In this document: positions 10,562 to 17,974 of the stretch, one piece after another
Layout: every line of letters begins with the position of its first letter
Position numbering within the stretch: position 1 is the stretch's first letter
Virus record (IMG/VR): IMGVR_UViG_3300008111_000002
Coordinates: 1-64,000 of that record
Direction: 5' to 3' (one strand)
Length of the DNA: 64,000 nucleotides
DNA from: a virus
Program-made: the position numbers and the translations under genes
Notes under the pieces: model-generated
What the model saw: only the letters and a program-made list of their open reading frames with translations
Databases searched by the model: none
Told to the model about the DNA's origin: nothing

Positions 10562-11164
10562 ATGACAAGTAATATAAATTTTGCCGGTATCAACGAAAAC
10601 TTTCCTGTAGCAGGACAGGATAATGATACGCAGGTATTTAGAGACAATTTTAGTTTAATTAAAGAAAACTTTAGATATTCGTATAACGAAATAACATCGC
10701 TGCAATCAAATACCGCTAAATTAAATGCCGAAAACGATTTTGGTGGTAGCATTATTACAGGTGCAGTTTTTGTTGATAATCGAGATAGGGTGCATTCATA
10801 TAGCACCATTGCAGAATCTCAACCACTGGCTGTGTATGAAGTTGATTACGGACAAGGCAATTATCAAATCTTTCGAGTTAACAAAGACATTAATTTACAA
10901 TTTACCAATTTTCCAATTTCTTCGGGTGTTGGAAAAGTAACATTAGAATTATATGGCGATGATGGAGTATCTCCAAGAACAATTACGCTGATCACAGAAG
11001 GTGGAACCAGTTTTAAAAGAAGTAGAGTAACAGCTACTAACGGTGGTATTGTAAATTTTCCTAATCCATTACAAGTACAGAGCAGCACCAATCCTGTAAT
11101 TATTGAAGTTTGGAGATACAATTCCACTACCATTTATCTAAATTATGTAGGGAACTTTGTCTAA
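10562..11164 (+). CDS. Small virion protein, NF-type N-terminal motif
   Basis: 200 residues. The N terminus (INFAGINENFPVAGQDNDTQ, then VFRDNFSLIKENF) is a divergent relative of the TAF-KVN-NF motif of the genes at 4469 and 6289: both put two Asn-Phe pairs around a Phe and a basic residue. The C-terminal half is beta-type with no catalytic motif. It has its own late-type box and a good ribosome binding site. Probably a baseplate or fibre-attachment protein; ends in a TAATG junction with the next gene. Confidence 0.7.
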   Translation: MTSNINFAGINENFPVAGQDNDTQVFRDNFSLIKENFRYSYNEITSLQSNTAKLNAENDFGGSIITGAVFVDNRDRVHSYSTIAESQPLAVYEVDYGQGNYQIFRVNKDINLQFTNFPISSGVGKVTLELYGDDGVSPRTITLITEGGTSFKRSRVTATNGGIVNFPNPLQVQSSTNPVIIEVWRYNSTTIYLNYVGNFV

Positions 11165-11403
11165 TGTTTCACCCATTTGAAGGCGATTTATCACAACTAA
11201 AAGACAACGAAGTTGAAGATCGTCTTCAAGATCTTACTAAAAAATTTTTTACAGCACAACGTCTAGGCAATAATGAACTATTGACACAACTTTCTACTTT
11301 TGTTACAATTTATAGAGAAGAACTAAGTAATCGCTATAGAGCTAAACTTAAAAGTAATCAAGATAGAGATTTGGATCAATTAATTAATGTTGAAAACCGT
11401 TAA
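11164..11403 (+). CDS. Small conserved helical protein, function unknown
   Basis: 79 residues, beginning MFHPFEGDLSQLKDNEVEDR. Start chosen at the TAATG junction (ATG 11164-11166 overlapping the previous stop) because this gives translational coupling. Amphipathic helices dominate, with LTKKFFTAQRLGN and IYREELSNRYRAK; no domain of known function is recognised. The gene lies between the last fibre gene and the DnaE-like fragment and overlaps the latter by 17 bp. Confidence 0.75.
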   Translation: MFHPFEGDLSQLKDNEVEDRLQDLTKKFFTAQRLGNNELLTQLSTFVTIYREELSNRYRAKLKSNQDRDLDQLINVENR

Positions 11404-11854
11404 CAGCGAAAACGATTTAATCGAAGGTGTTTTAAAATTTGGGCCTGACATTTTAGAACATTGTCTTTGTTCTGACGATTTGATACAATATGTAGATCGA
11501 ATTCGTGAAGAACATTTAAACTATCCAATCCCCCCATCTAGCATTAATCCATTAAATTGGTTTATACCAGAAGAATATCGAACAATGGATATTGAAGAAT
11601 ACCTAATAAATCATTGTCCTGAACAAAATTATGATAGAGTAGTTCAAGAATTGGATCTGTATCGTAAAAATAATTTGATTATACTTCTAAAAACTATGAA
11701 ATATATAGTAGATATTCTTAGAGCCAATAACATAGTTTGGGGAGTAGGACGAGGTAGTAGTGTAGCTAGTTATGTGCTCTATTTGATAGGGGTACACAAG
11801 GTAGACAGTGTTAAATACAACCTGCCAATAGAAGAATTCTTCAAGGAGATATAA
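11387..11854 (+). CDS. DnaE-like fragment: C-family polymerase palm GRGSS motif only
   Basis: 155 residues. Residues 82-152 follow the bacterial replicative polymerase (DNA polymerase III alpha) region around its nucleotide-binding loop: a helix Y-D-R-V-V-Q-E-L, a stretch MKYIVDILRANNIVWGVGRG, then SS-V-A-S-Y-V-L-Y-L-I-G-V-x-x-V-D-x-V-K-Y-N-L-P-I-E-E-F. In true DnaE the motif is GPGRGSGAGS...D-P-L-x-Y-x-L-x-F-E-R-F followed by the PDFDxDF catalytic aspartates. Here the protein stops just before those aspartates, so it cannot be a polymerase. The N-terminal 80 residues are not recognised. It could bind nucleotide or phosphate, or regulate a polymerase; that is inference. Confidence 0.7.
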   Translation: MLKTVNSENDLIEGVLKFGPDILEHCLCSDDLIQYVDRIREEHLNYPIPPSSINPLNWFIPEEYRTMDIEEYLINHCPEQNYDRVVQELDLYRKNNLIILLKTMKYIVDILRANNIVWGVGRGSSVASYVLYLIGVHKVDSVKYNLPIEEFFKEI

Positions 11855-11855
11855 A

Positions 11856-12083
11856 ATGGGTAAAACATATACAAGTATGCAAGGAAAAGAAGTTGACATG
11901 GAAAAATTGTCAATTCGCAACGAATTAACTCCTGCTGTAGGAAATATGAAGGTTAATGCTCGAGGTGACGAGCTTGGATCAAATGGAGAGATTGTTAGAA
12001 CAAGAGAACAGATTCTACAAGACTATTACAAAGAAAATCCGAGAGCAGTTTCAGAAGAAGTAATGAAGCGTCAGAAAGGTTAA
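11856..12083 (+). CDS. Small hydrophilic conserved protein, unknown function
   Basis: 75 residues, charged, starting MGKTYTSMQGKEVDMEKLSI and containing NARGDELGSNGEIVRTREQI, a linear low-hydrophobicity segment suggesting a partly disordered protein. It sits 1 bp after the DnaE-like gene stop and 1 bp before the co-chaperonin gene, preceded by AAGGAG within the upstream gene. Position next to the co-chaperonin hints at a role in assembly, but nothing in the sequence proves it. Confidence 0.75.
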   Translation: MGKTYTSMQGKEVDMEKLSIRNELTPAVGNMKVNARGDELGSNGEIVRTREQILQDYYKENPRAVSEEVMKRQKG

Positions 12084-12084
12084 T

Positions 12085-12477
12085 ATGGGTAAAGTTATAG
12101 GAAAATTACGTCCTCTTAGAGATAAGATTATTGTTCACAATATGCATTTTGGTGAACAACGTAGTTCTGGAGGAATTGTTATTTTAGGTGATGACGGTAA
12201 AGATCGTGGTATCTATCCTCGTTGGGGACAGGTATATGCAGTTGGTCCGGATCACAACGAAGAATTTACAGTCGGAGATTGGGTCTTAGTTGAACATGGT
12301 CGGTGGACCAGAGGTATAGAATATACCGAGGACGTTGAACAAGAACCCAAAACTATTAGAATGGTTGACAATAACTGCATACTTATGTGGGCCAACGAAA
12401 AACCAGAAGCAGTTAATATTGCCAAAGGTGTAGATGTACCACAAGCAGTAGATGCTTATAGATTGGAAAACAAATGA
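12085..12477 (+). CDS. GroES/gp31-like co-chaperonin
   Basis: 130 residues. Residues 4-100 follow the Cpn10 fold: a beta strand with LRPLRDKIIV, a glycine/serine-rich mobile loop with a hydrophobic tail (EQRSSGGIVIL, about residues 25-35) that would dock to GroEL, then WGQVYAVGP and GDWVLVEHGR. The C-terminal 30 residues extend beyond bacterial GroES, as in T4 gp31, which replaces GroES for folding of the major capsid protein. Likely role: capping host GroEL for phage capsid folding. It overlaps the MazG-like gene by 4 bp. Confidence 0.85.
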   Translation: MGKVIGKLRPLRDKIIVHNMHFGEQRSSGGIVILGDDGKDRGIYPRWGQVYAVGPDHNEEFTVGDWVLVEHGRWTRGIEYTEDVEQEPKTIRMVDNNCILMWANEKPEAVNIAKGVDVPQAVDAYRLENK

Positions 12478-12845
12478 CAAACCCTTTTAAAGACCAGCAA
12501 GACTTTATGACCGCCTGCGGACAAACTTCAGTAGGCTTTCATGAAGATCAATTTAGAATGTATCTTAATTTAATTGTTGAAGAAGCTAAAGAGCTTTCAG
12601 AAGCATTAGAAAAAGATGATAAAGTAGAAATGGTAGATGCATTAACTGATATTCTAGTAGTTACTATTGGTGCAATGCACAGTGCTGGATTTGATCCAGA
12701 AGGTGCGTGGAATGAAGTTATGCGTACCAATTTTGCAAAAATAGATCCAGAAACAGGCATGGTTCGTAAGCGTGAAGATGGAAAAATCTTAAAACCAGAA
12801 GGTTGGACGCCCCCGGATTTGACAAAGTTTTTAACAAAAGAATAA
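12474..12845 (+). CDS. MazG-like nucleotide pyrophosphohydrolase
   Basis: 123 residues, all-alpha NTP-pyrophosphatase type. Metal-binding residues are visible as E36-E37-x2-E40 (VEEAKELSEAL) and E52-x2-D55-x3-D59 (EMVDALTDILV). Family members hydrolyse NTPs to NMP and pyrophosphate; phage versions are thought to clean nucleotide pools or alter ppGpp-type signalling. The C-terminal segment (R-x-N-F-x-K-x-D-P-E-T-G) resembles MazG-like/PRA-PH-type phage proteins. Last gene before a terminator. Confidence 0.8.
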   Translation: MTNPFKDQQDFMTACGQTSVGFHEDQFRMYLNLIVEEAKELSEALEKDDKVEMVDALTDILVVTIGAMHSAGFDPEGAWNEVMRTNFAKIDPETGMVRKREDGKILKPEGWTPPDLTKFLTKE

Positions 12846-12868
12846 TGGGCTTGACAGGCCCATTTTTT
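12845..12868 (+). terminator. Rho-independent terminator after MazG-like gene
   Basis: ATGGGC (12845-12850) pairs with GCCCAT (12858-12863) over a 7-nt loop, followed by T6. Its loop contains the -35 hexamer of the next promoter. Confidence 0.8.
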
Positions 12869-12879
12869 AACTGTAAAAT
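12851..12879 (+). promoter_or_regulatory. Sigma70-like promoter with -35 in the terminator loop
   Basis: TTGACA (12851-12856), 17-bp spacer, TAAAAT (12874-12879). The -35 hexamer is exactly the loop of the preceding terminator. The ATG of the next gene begins 7 bases after the -10 box, at the expected +1, so the mRNA would be leaderless. Confidence 0.75.
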
Positions 12880-12885
12880 AAACAC

Positions 12886-13125
12886 ATGTATCTAAAGAAA
12901 AAAGACTGGGATATAAACGAACTAGTGCGTCAAATATCAACCATTACTCGTGAGTGTACCAGTCCCTACAACGAAGGTTTTACTGCATGGGGTCTTAAAC
13001 AAGATCTATACACATTAAAATTTCATTTAGACGAATGTTTAAAAAATTGTCCTGAGTTTGCTGACGAAAAACAATGGCTTGACGAACAAGAAAAGAAAAA
13101 ACTAATAAAGATTTTAAAAGAATGA
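12886..13125 (+). CDS. Small conserved protein, unknown function (leaderless start)
   Basis: 79 residues, charged and helical, starting MYLKKKDWDINELVRQISTI. No known domain; three Cys (residues 26, 54 and 60) could bind metal but are not in a recognised pattern. No Shine-Dalgarno sequence precedes the ATG, which coincides with the predicted transcription start of a strong sigma70-like promoter. First gene of the early-type operon that includes the dehydrogenase and clamp loader. Confidence 0.8.
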   Translation: MYLKKKDWDINELVRQISTITRECTSPYNEGFTAWGLKQDLYTLKFHLDECLKNCPEFADEKQWLDEQEKKKLIKILKE

Positions 13126-13913
13126 AAGTTGGTATTATTGGTTTTGGATATGTTGGACAGGCAATTGCATGGGCACATCACAACTGTGACGAACTAGTCA
13201 TAAGAGATCCAAAGCTCAACGACTCTGCAGGACTTGATAAATTTGTAGACTGTGACGCAATATTTGTTTGTGTGCCAAGTCCGTCGACAGAAGATGGGCA
13301 TTGTGATACCAGTATATTAGAACAGACTTTAAAAGAATTATTGTTTGTTAATATTGCCAACTCAATTCCTATAATTTGTAAAACAACTGCTCCCCCTAGT
13401 GTTTATAAAAAGTTATTAAAACAATATCCAAACATTGTTCATTGTCCAGAATTTCTAACAGCCGCTAACAATACCATTGATTATATGAACAGTATGTATT
13501 TTGTTCTTGGCGGACACACCGAATGGATATGGCGAGCTAAAGATGTTATTCAGCGAGGAGTAAAACTTACTGACGGAAATTTTATAGGTGTAGATATTGC
13601 TGCTGCGGCCTTATACAAATATATGATGAATTGTTACCTAGCAACTAAAGTAACACTAATGAATGATTTTAAAGCATTAGCAGATGCAGAGGATGTAAAT
13701 TGGGAATCAATTAAACAACTATCTTCACACGATCTAAGATTTGGAACGACACATATGGATGTTCCCGGACCGGATGGTCACTATGGTTGGGGAGGTGGTT
13801 GTTTTCCCAAGGACGTGGCTGCTATAATAATGGAAGCTATAGATAAGAACCTCAACTTTGAATTGATGCAGAGAGTTGAAACGATTAATAAAAAACACAG
13901 AGGACTAGCATGA
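13122..13913 (+). CDS. Short UDP-glucose/GDP-mannose dehydrogenase-like protein
   Basis: 263 residues, against roughly 380-450 for full-length enzymes. The N-terminal Rossmann motif GFGYVG (7-12) would bind NAD. Active-site features of the family are kept: VPSP (51-54), CPEFL (108-112), the helix with Y165-K166...N170, and the catalytic cysteine loop GWGGGCFPKD with C227. The C-terminal UDP-binding domain is missing, so it may be a minimal dehydrogenase or work on another nucleotide sugar. A second, longer family member lies on the minus strand at 54597. It sits just upstream of gp44, unlike the sugar genes. Confidence 0.8.
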   Translation: MKVGIIGFGYVGQAIAWAHHNCDELVIRDPKLNDSAGLDKFVDCDAIFVCVPSPSTEDGHCDTSILEQTLKELLFVNIANSIPIICKTTAPPSVYKKLLKQYPNIVHCPEFLTAANNTIDYMNSMYFVLGGHTEWIWRAKDVIQRGVKLTDGNFIGVDIAAAALYKYMMNCYLATKVTLMNDFKALADAEDVNWESIKQLSSHDLRFGTTHMDVPGPDGHYGWGGGCFPKDVAAIIMEAIDKNLNFELMQRVETINKKHRGLA

Positions 13914-14059
13914 ACAACTATTCAGAACTTGTGGTGTCATTACATGAAATTGCCAGAGCCGTTGAAGCACGTTTTGGATCTTGTCAAATTAGTCAAGACA
14001 TTAGAGATTGTGCAGATAGACTGCACGAGCTCGGAGAACCATTAAAGGTAAAAGAATGA
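13910..14059 (+). CDS. 49-residue conserved-looking small protein
   Basis: Short ORF (MNNYSELVVSLHEIARAVEA, then RFGSC...) filling the gap between the dehydrogenase and gp44, with 4-bp overlaps at both ends (ATGA at 13910 and at 14056). Predicted helical, one Cys pair 10 residues apart. The perfect coupling on both sides is the main evidence that it is translated. Function unknown. Confidence 0.65.
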   Translation: MNNYSELVVSLHEIARAVEARFGSCQISQDIRDCADRLHELGEPLKVKE

Positions 14060-14973
14060 AAGAACTATGGGTAGAAAAATATCGTCCTAATAAGCTAGAC
14101 GAATATGTATGGCGCGATGACAGTCAACGTAAGCAGGTAGAATCTTGGGTTAACGATCGAAGTATTCCTCACTTGTTGTTGAGCGGAGTTCCTGGCATTG
14201 GTAAAACTACAATGGCCAAGATGCTGATTAATGAAATTGGCATTGAAGGTGCAGATGTCATTGAGGTTAACGCCAGCCGCGAAACAGGCATTGATTTTAT
14301 TAGGGATACAATTGTTCCTTTTATCAGTTCTATTCCATGGGGTCCATTTAAGGTTGTATTACTAGACGAAGCGGATCGTCTTAGTCCACAAGGTCAAGAT
14401 TCTCTCAAAGGTATTATTGAAGAATACAGCAACTTTGCTCGTTTTATTTTAACCTGTAACAGTCCTAACAGAGTTGTTCCTGCACTGCACAGTCGTTGTC
14501 AACAGTTTCACTTTACTAAATTAGATCAAACTGAATTTACTGCTCGTGCAGCTACTATTCTATTGTCAGAAAATATTGACTTTGATATTGAAACACTAGA
14601 GGCATATGTATCCACAACATATCCAGACATGCGTAAGTGTATCAATTTACTGCAACAAAATTGTAGAGACAATAAACTAAATGCAGTTACTAAAGAAGAT
14701 GCAGGAAATCTTGAGTGGAAATTTCAAATGGTTGAACTATTCAAGGCTAATAAAATTACAGAAGCTCGTAAATTAGTATGTGGAAAATTACAAGCGGAAG
14801 AAATAGAAGAAGTGTATCGTTGGCTATATGACAATATACATTTGTTTAGCGATGACCTAACTAAACAAGAAACCGCTATCCTAACAATTAAACAAGGATT
14901 AGTTGATCATCCTATGGTTAGTGATCCAGAAATTAATCTAGCAGCAACTATGATTAGACTGTCAAGGATCTAA
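14056..14973 (+). CDS. 44: Clamp loader large subunit, gp44-like AAA+ ATPase
   Basis: 305 residues. It begins with the typical W-V-E-K-Y-R-P segment (5-11). Walker A GVPGIGKT (44-51), Walker B VVLLDEAD (100-107), sensor region TCNSPNR, and the SRC arginine-finger motif (146-148) identify an RFC/gp44-type clamp loader. With gp62 it would open the gp45 clamp and place it on primed DNA for gp43; gp45 and gp43 are also in this window (36038 and 33309) but not adjacent as in T4. Residues 200-305 form the collar domain. gp62 is not recognised nearby. Confidence 0.92.
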   Translation: MKELWVEKYRPNKLDEYVWRDDSQRKQVESWVNDRSIPHLLLSGVPGIGKTTMAKMLINEIGIEGADVIEVNASRETGIDFIRDTIVPFISSIPWGPFKVVLLDEADRLSPQGQDSLKGIIEEYSNFARFILTCNSPNRVVPALHSRCQQFHFTKLDQTEFTARAATILLSENIDFDIETLEAYVSTTYPDMRKCINLLQQNCRDNKLNAVTKEDAGNLEWKFQMVELFKANKITEARKLVCGKLQAEEIEEVYRWLYDNIHLFSDDLTKQETAILTIKQGLVDHPMVSDPEINLAATMIRLSRI

Positions 14974-14974
14974 T

Positions 14975-15211
14975 ATGAGTGCTAGATATATGATTGTAAC
15001 CTATATCCAAACACCTAAAGGCAAGTGGGACGAGATTACAGAATTTAAAAACAGTTTAAAAACTAAACATTATCAAACCGCAAAGGTAATACTTGACCTT
15101 TACAATAAAAAGGTTGTAATGAATAGCCTGAACAAAGAAGCCGGTTTCGACGATCTTCTTGAAATGTACAAGCGATTATTGGGGGATCAATTGACCCCCC
15201 ACTTACCTTAA
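14975..15211 (+). CDS. Small conserved protein after gp44, unknown function
   Basis: 78 residues, starting MSARYMIVTYIQTPKGKWDE. One beta-alpha-beta-like stretch, no domain of known function recognised. It begins 1 bp after the gp44 stop and converges on phoH, overlapping its last 4 bp. Its place after gp44 invites comparison with gp62, but it is far shorter and no similarity is evident, so that name is not given. Confidence 0.7.
   Translation: MSARYMIVTYIQTPKGKWDEITEFKNSLKTKHYQTAKVILDLYNKKVVMNSLNKEAGFDDLLEMYKRLLGDQLTPHLP
15181..15200. terminator. Hairpin between convergent genes, possible weak terminator
   Basis: GGGGG (15181-15185) can pair with CCCCC (15195-15199) around a nearly palindromic ATCAATTGA loop, at the junction where the gp44 operon and phoH converge. 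Neither side has a clear T-run, so termination would be weak or factor-dependent. Confidence 0.4.
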
Positions 15212-15948
15212 GAGTCTCCGTAAATCGCTAGTATCTCCTTAACCGCCTCATGGCGTTCTACATCTTTAGCAGTAAACTGACAGATGTCAACGTATCTGTG
15301 ATTTTCAAAGTTATTATATAACTGTAAGAATTCTAGCAGACCGTTATTTGTTGGTCTATCAGCTTGATTCAAATCTCCAGTGACTATCATCCTAGAGTCT
15401 TGACCCAACCTAGTTAGCAGCATTTTCATTTGACTAGGTGTGGCATTTTGCATTTCGTCCGCAATAATAACTGCGTTTTTGAATGTACGTCCTCTCATGT
15501 ACGCTAGTGGACTAATTTCAATCACCCCCTCTTTAATAAAGTTTTCAATTTCTTTAGCGTAGTAGTATTCTTCAAATACATCCATTAATGGCCTTGTCCA
15601 GGGCTCCATTTTTTGTTGAAGTGTTCCTGGCAAAAAGCCATGCTGCTCATCTACACTAACAGCTGGTCTAGTAACGACAATTTTGTCAATCTGTTGTTCT
15701 TGTAACAGCTTTACCGCCCACTGACACGCAATCATAGTTTTACCCGTACCGGCAGGACCTATAGCAAAAAGTATGTGCTTTTTTGCGTCCTGTAGTTTTA
15801 GTAGGTAGTTTTCTTGATTGAGGTTTTTGGGATAAATTAGAACTCTGTTCTTCTTTTTTGGTAGATACTTGTTAATTTGTATAACGTTATCAACTTCATG
15901 TGCAAAATCCAGCTTTTTGTTAGCTGCTGCTTTTCTTTGTTTTCTCAA
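15208..15948 (-). CDS. phoH: PhoH-like P-loop ATPase
   Basis: 246 residues from the TTG at 15948-15946, chosen because AGGAGG lies 7 bases upstream; a longer frame from TTG 15990 has no ribosome binding site and would overlap a stable leader hairpin. Walker A GPAGTGKT, the VTRP-x-V segment, ADEMQN Walker B, and VTGDLNQ are typical of PhoH. PhoH proteins are ATPases often carried by phages of aquatic bacteria; the role in infection (phosphate stress or RNA metabolism) is unsettled. The only minus-strand gene in the first 51 kb, it has its own leader. Confidence 0.9.
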   Translation of the reverse strand: MRKQRKAAANKKLDFAHEVDNVIQINKYLPKKKNRVLIYPKNLNQENYLLKLQDAKKHILFAIGPAGTGKTMIACQWAVKLLQEQQIDKIVVTRPAVSVDEQHGFLPGTLQQKMEPWTRPLMDVFEEYYYAKEIENFIKEGVIEISPLAYMRGRTFKNAVIIADEMQNATPSQMKMLLTRLGQDSRMIVTGDLNQADRPTNNGLLEFLQLYNNFENHRYVDICQFTAKDVERHEAVKEILAIYGDS

Positions 15949-15974
15949 AGGATAGCCTCCTATTTTATGCGTTA

Positions 15975-16006
15975 GGCACGGACCTTTCAACCGTTGTGTC
16001 CGTGTC
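15975..16006 (-). promoter_or_regulatory. Leader hairpin upstream of phoH
   Basis: CACGGAC and GTCCGTG (plus-strand 15977-15983 and 15998-16004) form a 7-bp stem, extendable by a G-T wobble and a G-C pair, over a 14-nt loop. It lies between the likely promoter region and the AGGAGG of phoH, so it would be in the untranslated leader and could control stability or translation. Confidence 0.5.
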
Positions 16007-16068
16007 CGAACACATTTGTATTTACGATTTTGGCAAAAAAATAATAAGTTAAGTTAATTTTTTGAAGC

Positions 16069-16076
16069 GATAAATA
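16069..16076 (+). promoter_or_regulatory. T4-late-promoter-like box GATAAATA
   Basis: GATAAATA is one base from T4 late consensus TATAAATA. It is 15 bp before the ATG at 16092, with GGGAG between. It heads the block holding the endolysin. Confidence 0.65.
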
Positions 16077-16091
16077 CATTGGGAGATTTCT

Positions 16092-16625
16092 ATGTTAGAT
16101 ATTAAAGACGTTATCCGCAATATTGAAACAATTTACGGCTCAAATAGCAGCCTTAAAATGCTTAAAGATTTCGAGCGGGTAGTTGACGAATTAGATTGTT
16201 ACGTTTACGAAAACTGGATTGACGGAGAACTTGTACAAGGACCTGTAGAATCAAGATATTGGGTAGCATGTAAATTCATGTGGCCCTACAAAAAAATGCC
16301 CAATCCAATTGCTGCTAAACGATTAATTGATTACGGATGTAAAGTTTCTTATAGCGAAGAGCTAATTTCAAAAGTACGAAAAATTAGAACTCCTGACGAT
16401 ATTCGTCCGGGAACTAAAAAAGGTAAAATTGATCATATATCTGTTTGGATAGTAGAAATTGCTATGCCTAAAAAATTAATGCACGATATTGATCAAGGTT
16501 ATAAAGAGTTAGATCATAATAAGGTCGAAGATGTACTTGATCAATCAGCAGGAATTAAATTGCAGAACAATATGGCAGATCAACAAGCACAGGAATTTAC
16601 AAATGCTGAAACAGCAACAGCTTAA
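16092..16625 (+). CDS. Conserved phage protein, unknown function
   Basis: 177 residues, starting MLDIKDVIRNIETIYGSNSS. Mixed alpha/beta with conserved-looking aromatic patches (YVYENWIDGELV, YWVACKFMWPYKK) and a Gln/Ala-rich acidic tail. No catalytic motif is recognised. Expressed from a late-type box with GGGAG before the start, it overlaps the next gene by 23 bp. It and the next gene form a pair, which suggests a virion or assembly role, unproven. Confidence 0.8.
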   Translation: MLDIKDVIRNIETIYGSNSSLKMLKDFERVVDELDCYVYENWIDGELVQGPVESRYWVACKFMWPYKKMPNPIAAKRLIDYGCKVSYSEELISKVRKIRTPDDIRPGTKKGKIDHISVWIVEIAMPKKLMHDIDQGYKELDHNKVEDVLDQSAGIKLQNNMADQQAQEFTNAETATA

Positions 16626-17346
16626 CGAAGGACTACGTCCTGGAGATCTACAAGATCTTATCGAACCAACATTTTATGTAGATAAATTTCGATCTAAAAT
16701 GGGAGAAGATCGCGATGTCTGTGTGGTTAGCTTTTTAGTTAAAGATAGACTACCTGCCAGAGACATGATGGAATTTATTGAAAAAGGATATCAGTTTGTT
16801 TTAGACGCCGATGTTAGTAGTGGAGAAGACAACAATGGCGGATACACTGTGTTTGTAGAATTAGAAAGACAGGCCGATCTTCATAAAAATATTAAAGAAA
16901 TTATAGAAGGATTAAAACGTCTAACAAAAATTAATGAATGGAGTTTTAGATATCATAAAAACTTCGAAACTCACGAACTAGGCGAAAATTTAGAAAAAGT
17001 TATTCCTAATAATGCCAACGAATATGACGGATTAATGACTAGGATTAAAACAGAGAGTATTAAAAAGTTTTTTAATAAAACTTTAATGGATGATCTAAAG
17101 TTAAACAGTGACATTATAACTATCTACAAACCTTTTAATCAAAAATTACAGTTTAAATTAGTTGCTCAAGATAGTATTGAAAACATTCTTGAGGGAGCGA
17201 CTTCACAAATACAAGTAGACGACAAAAGCATGAGTGAGGTATTTTGGCTTACTAAAGTTATTGGAGACTACGGTATCACAAAAATAGGTAATCAGTTCTT
17301 ACTAACAAATAAGAACGAATCATTAATGGTGGAGAGACTAATATGA
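16603..17346 (+). CDS. Conserved phage protein, likely virion-related, unknown function
   Basis: 247 residues from the ATG at 16603; a longer frame exists from 16531 but would overlap the previous gene more deeply, and MLKQQQLNEGLRPGDLQDLI is a plausible native N terminus. Motifs such as D-L-I-E-P-T-F-Y-V-D-K-F and DADVSSGEDNNGGYTVFVEL stand out but match no enzyme I know. The C terminus (WLTKVIGDYGITKIGNQFLL) is hydrophobic. Overlaps the endolysin by 4 bp, so it is co-translated with the lysis genes. Confidence 0.8.
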   Translation: MLKQQQLNEGLRPGDLQDLIEPTFYVDKFRSKMGEDRDVCVVSFLVKDRLPARDMMEFIEKGYQFVLDADVSSGEDNNGGYTVFVELERQADLHKNIKEIIEGLKRLTKINEWSFRYHKNFETHELGENLEKVIPNNANEYDGLMTRIKTESIKKFFNKTLMDDLKLNSDIITIYKPFNQKLQFKLVAQDSIENILEGATSQIQVDDKSMSEVFWLTKVIGDYGITKIGNQFLLTNKNESLMVERLI

Positions 17347-17972
17347 GTTTTACATTTGAATTTACAAAAGCACAACTAGGACAAATTATTCCTAAAAATC
17401 CGTACTTAAATAATTGGTACGAAGCACTACATGAAATTTTACCGGAATATGAAATTAACACTCCCAAACGTGTAGCGGCGTTTATTGCACAATGCGCACA
17501 CGAGTCTGGAAATTTCTTATTCCTAAAAGAAAATTTAAACTACAAAGCAGAAAGCCTAGTAAAGGTATTTCCAAAATACTTTCCTAGCATGGATATTGCA
17601 CAGCAATATGCTAAAAAACCAGAAAAAATTGCCAACAGAGTTTATGCAAGTCGTATGGGCAACGGTGACGAATCCAGCGGCGACGGTTGGAAGTTTTGTG
17701 GTCGTGGATTAATTCAATTAACTGGTAAAAATAATTACACATTTTTTGCTGCCAGTATTGGAGTGGATCTAAACGAAGCAGCAGAATATCTACAGACATT
17801 TGAAGGTGCTGTTCAGTCAGCATGTTTCTTTTGGGAAAATACAAAATTAAATAAAGAAGCAGATGAAGGTGATATCAAGACCATGACTAAAAAAATCAAT
17901 GGTGGATTTATTGGTCTAGACGATCGTATCAAACACTATGAACATGCCCTGCATGTATTTGGAGCTCACTAA
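17343..17972 (+). CDS. Endolysin, glycoside hydrolase family 19 type
   Basis: 209 residues. Single GH19 chitinase/lysozyme-like domain: AAFIAQCAHESGNFLFLKEN with catalytic-candidate Glu54 in AHESGNF, then Y-x-S-R-M-G-N and the substrate loop FCGRGLIQLTGKNNYTFF. Family members in phages cut peptidoglycan glycan strands. No signal peptide, so export would depend on a holin, and spanin-like and holin-like genes follow directly. A second GH19-like domain is encoded at 28254 in a capsid-targeted protein; the two share GRG-[LY]-IQLTG-x-x-NY. Confidence 0.9.
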   Translation: MSFTFEFTKAQLGQIIPKNPYLNNWYEALHEILPEYEINTPKRVAAFIAQCAHESGNFLFLKENLNYKAESLVKVFPKYFPSMDIAQQYAKKPEKIANRVYASRMGNGDESSGDGWKFCGRGLIQLTGKNNYTFFAASIGVDLNEAAEYLQTFEGAVQSACFFWENTKLNKEADEGDIKTMTKKINGGFIGLDDRIKHYEHALHVFGAH

Positions 17973-17974
17973 CA

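Noticed and set aside
14975-15211. gp62 (small clamp-loader subunit) next to gp44
   Set aside because: Too short and no recognisable similarity; position alone is not enough.
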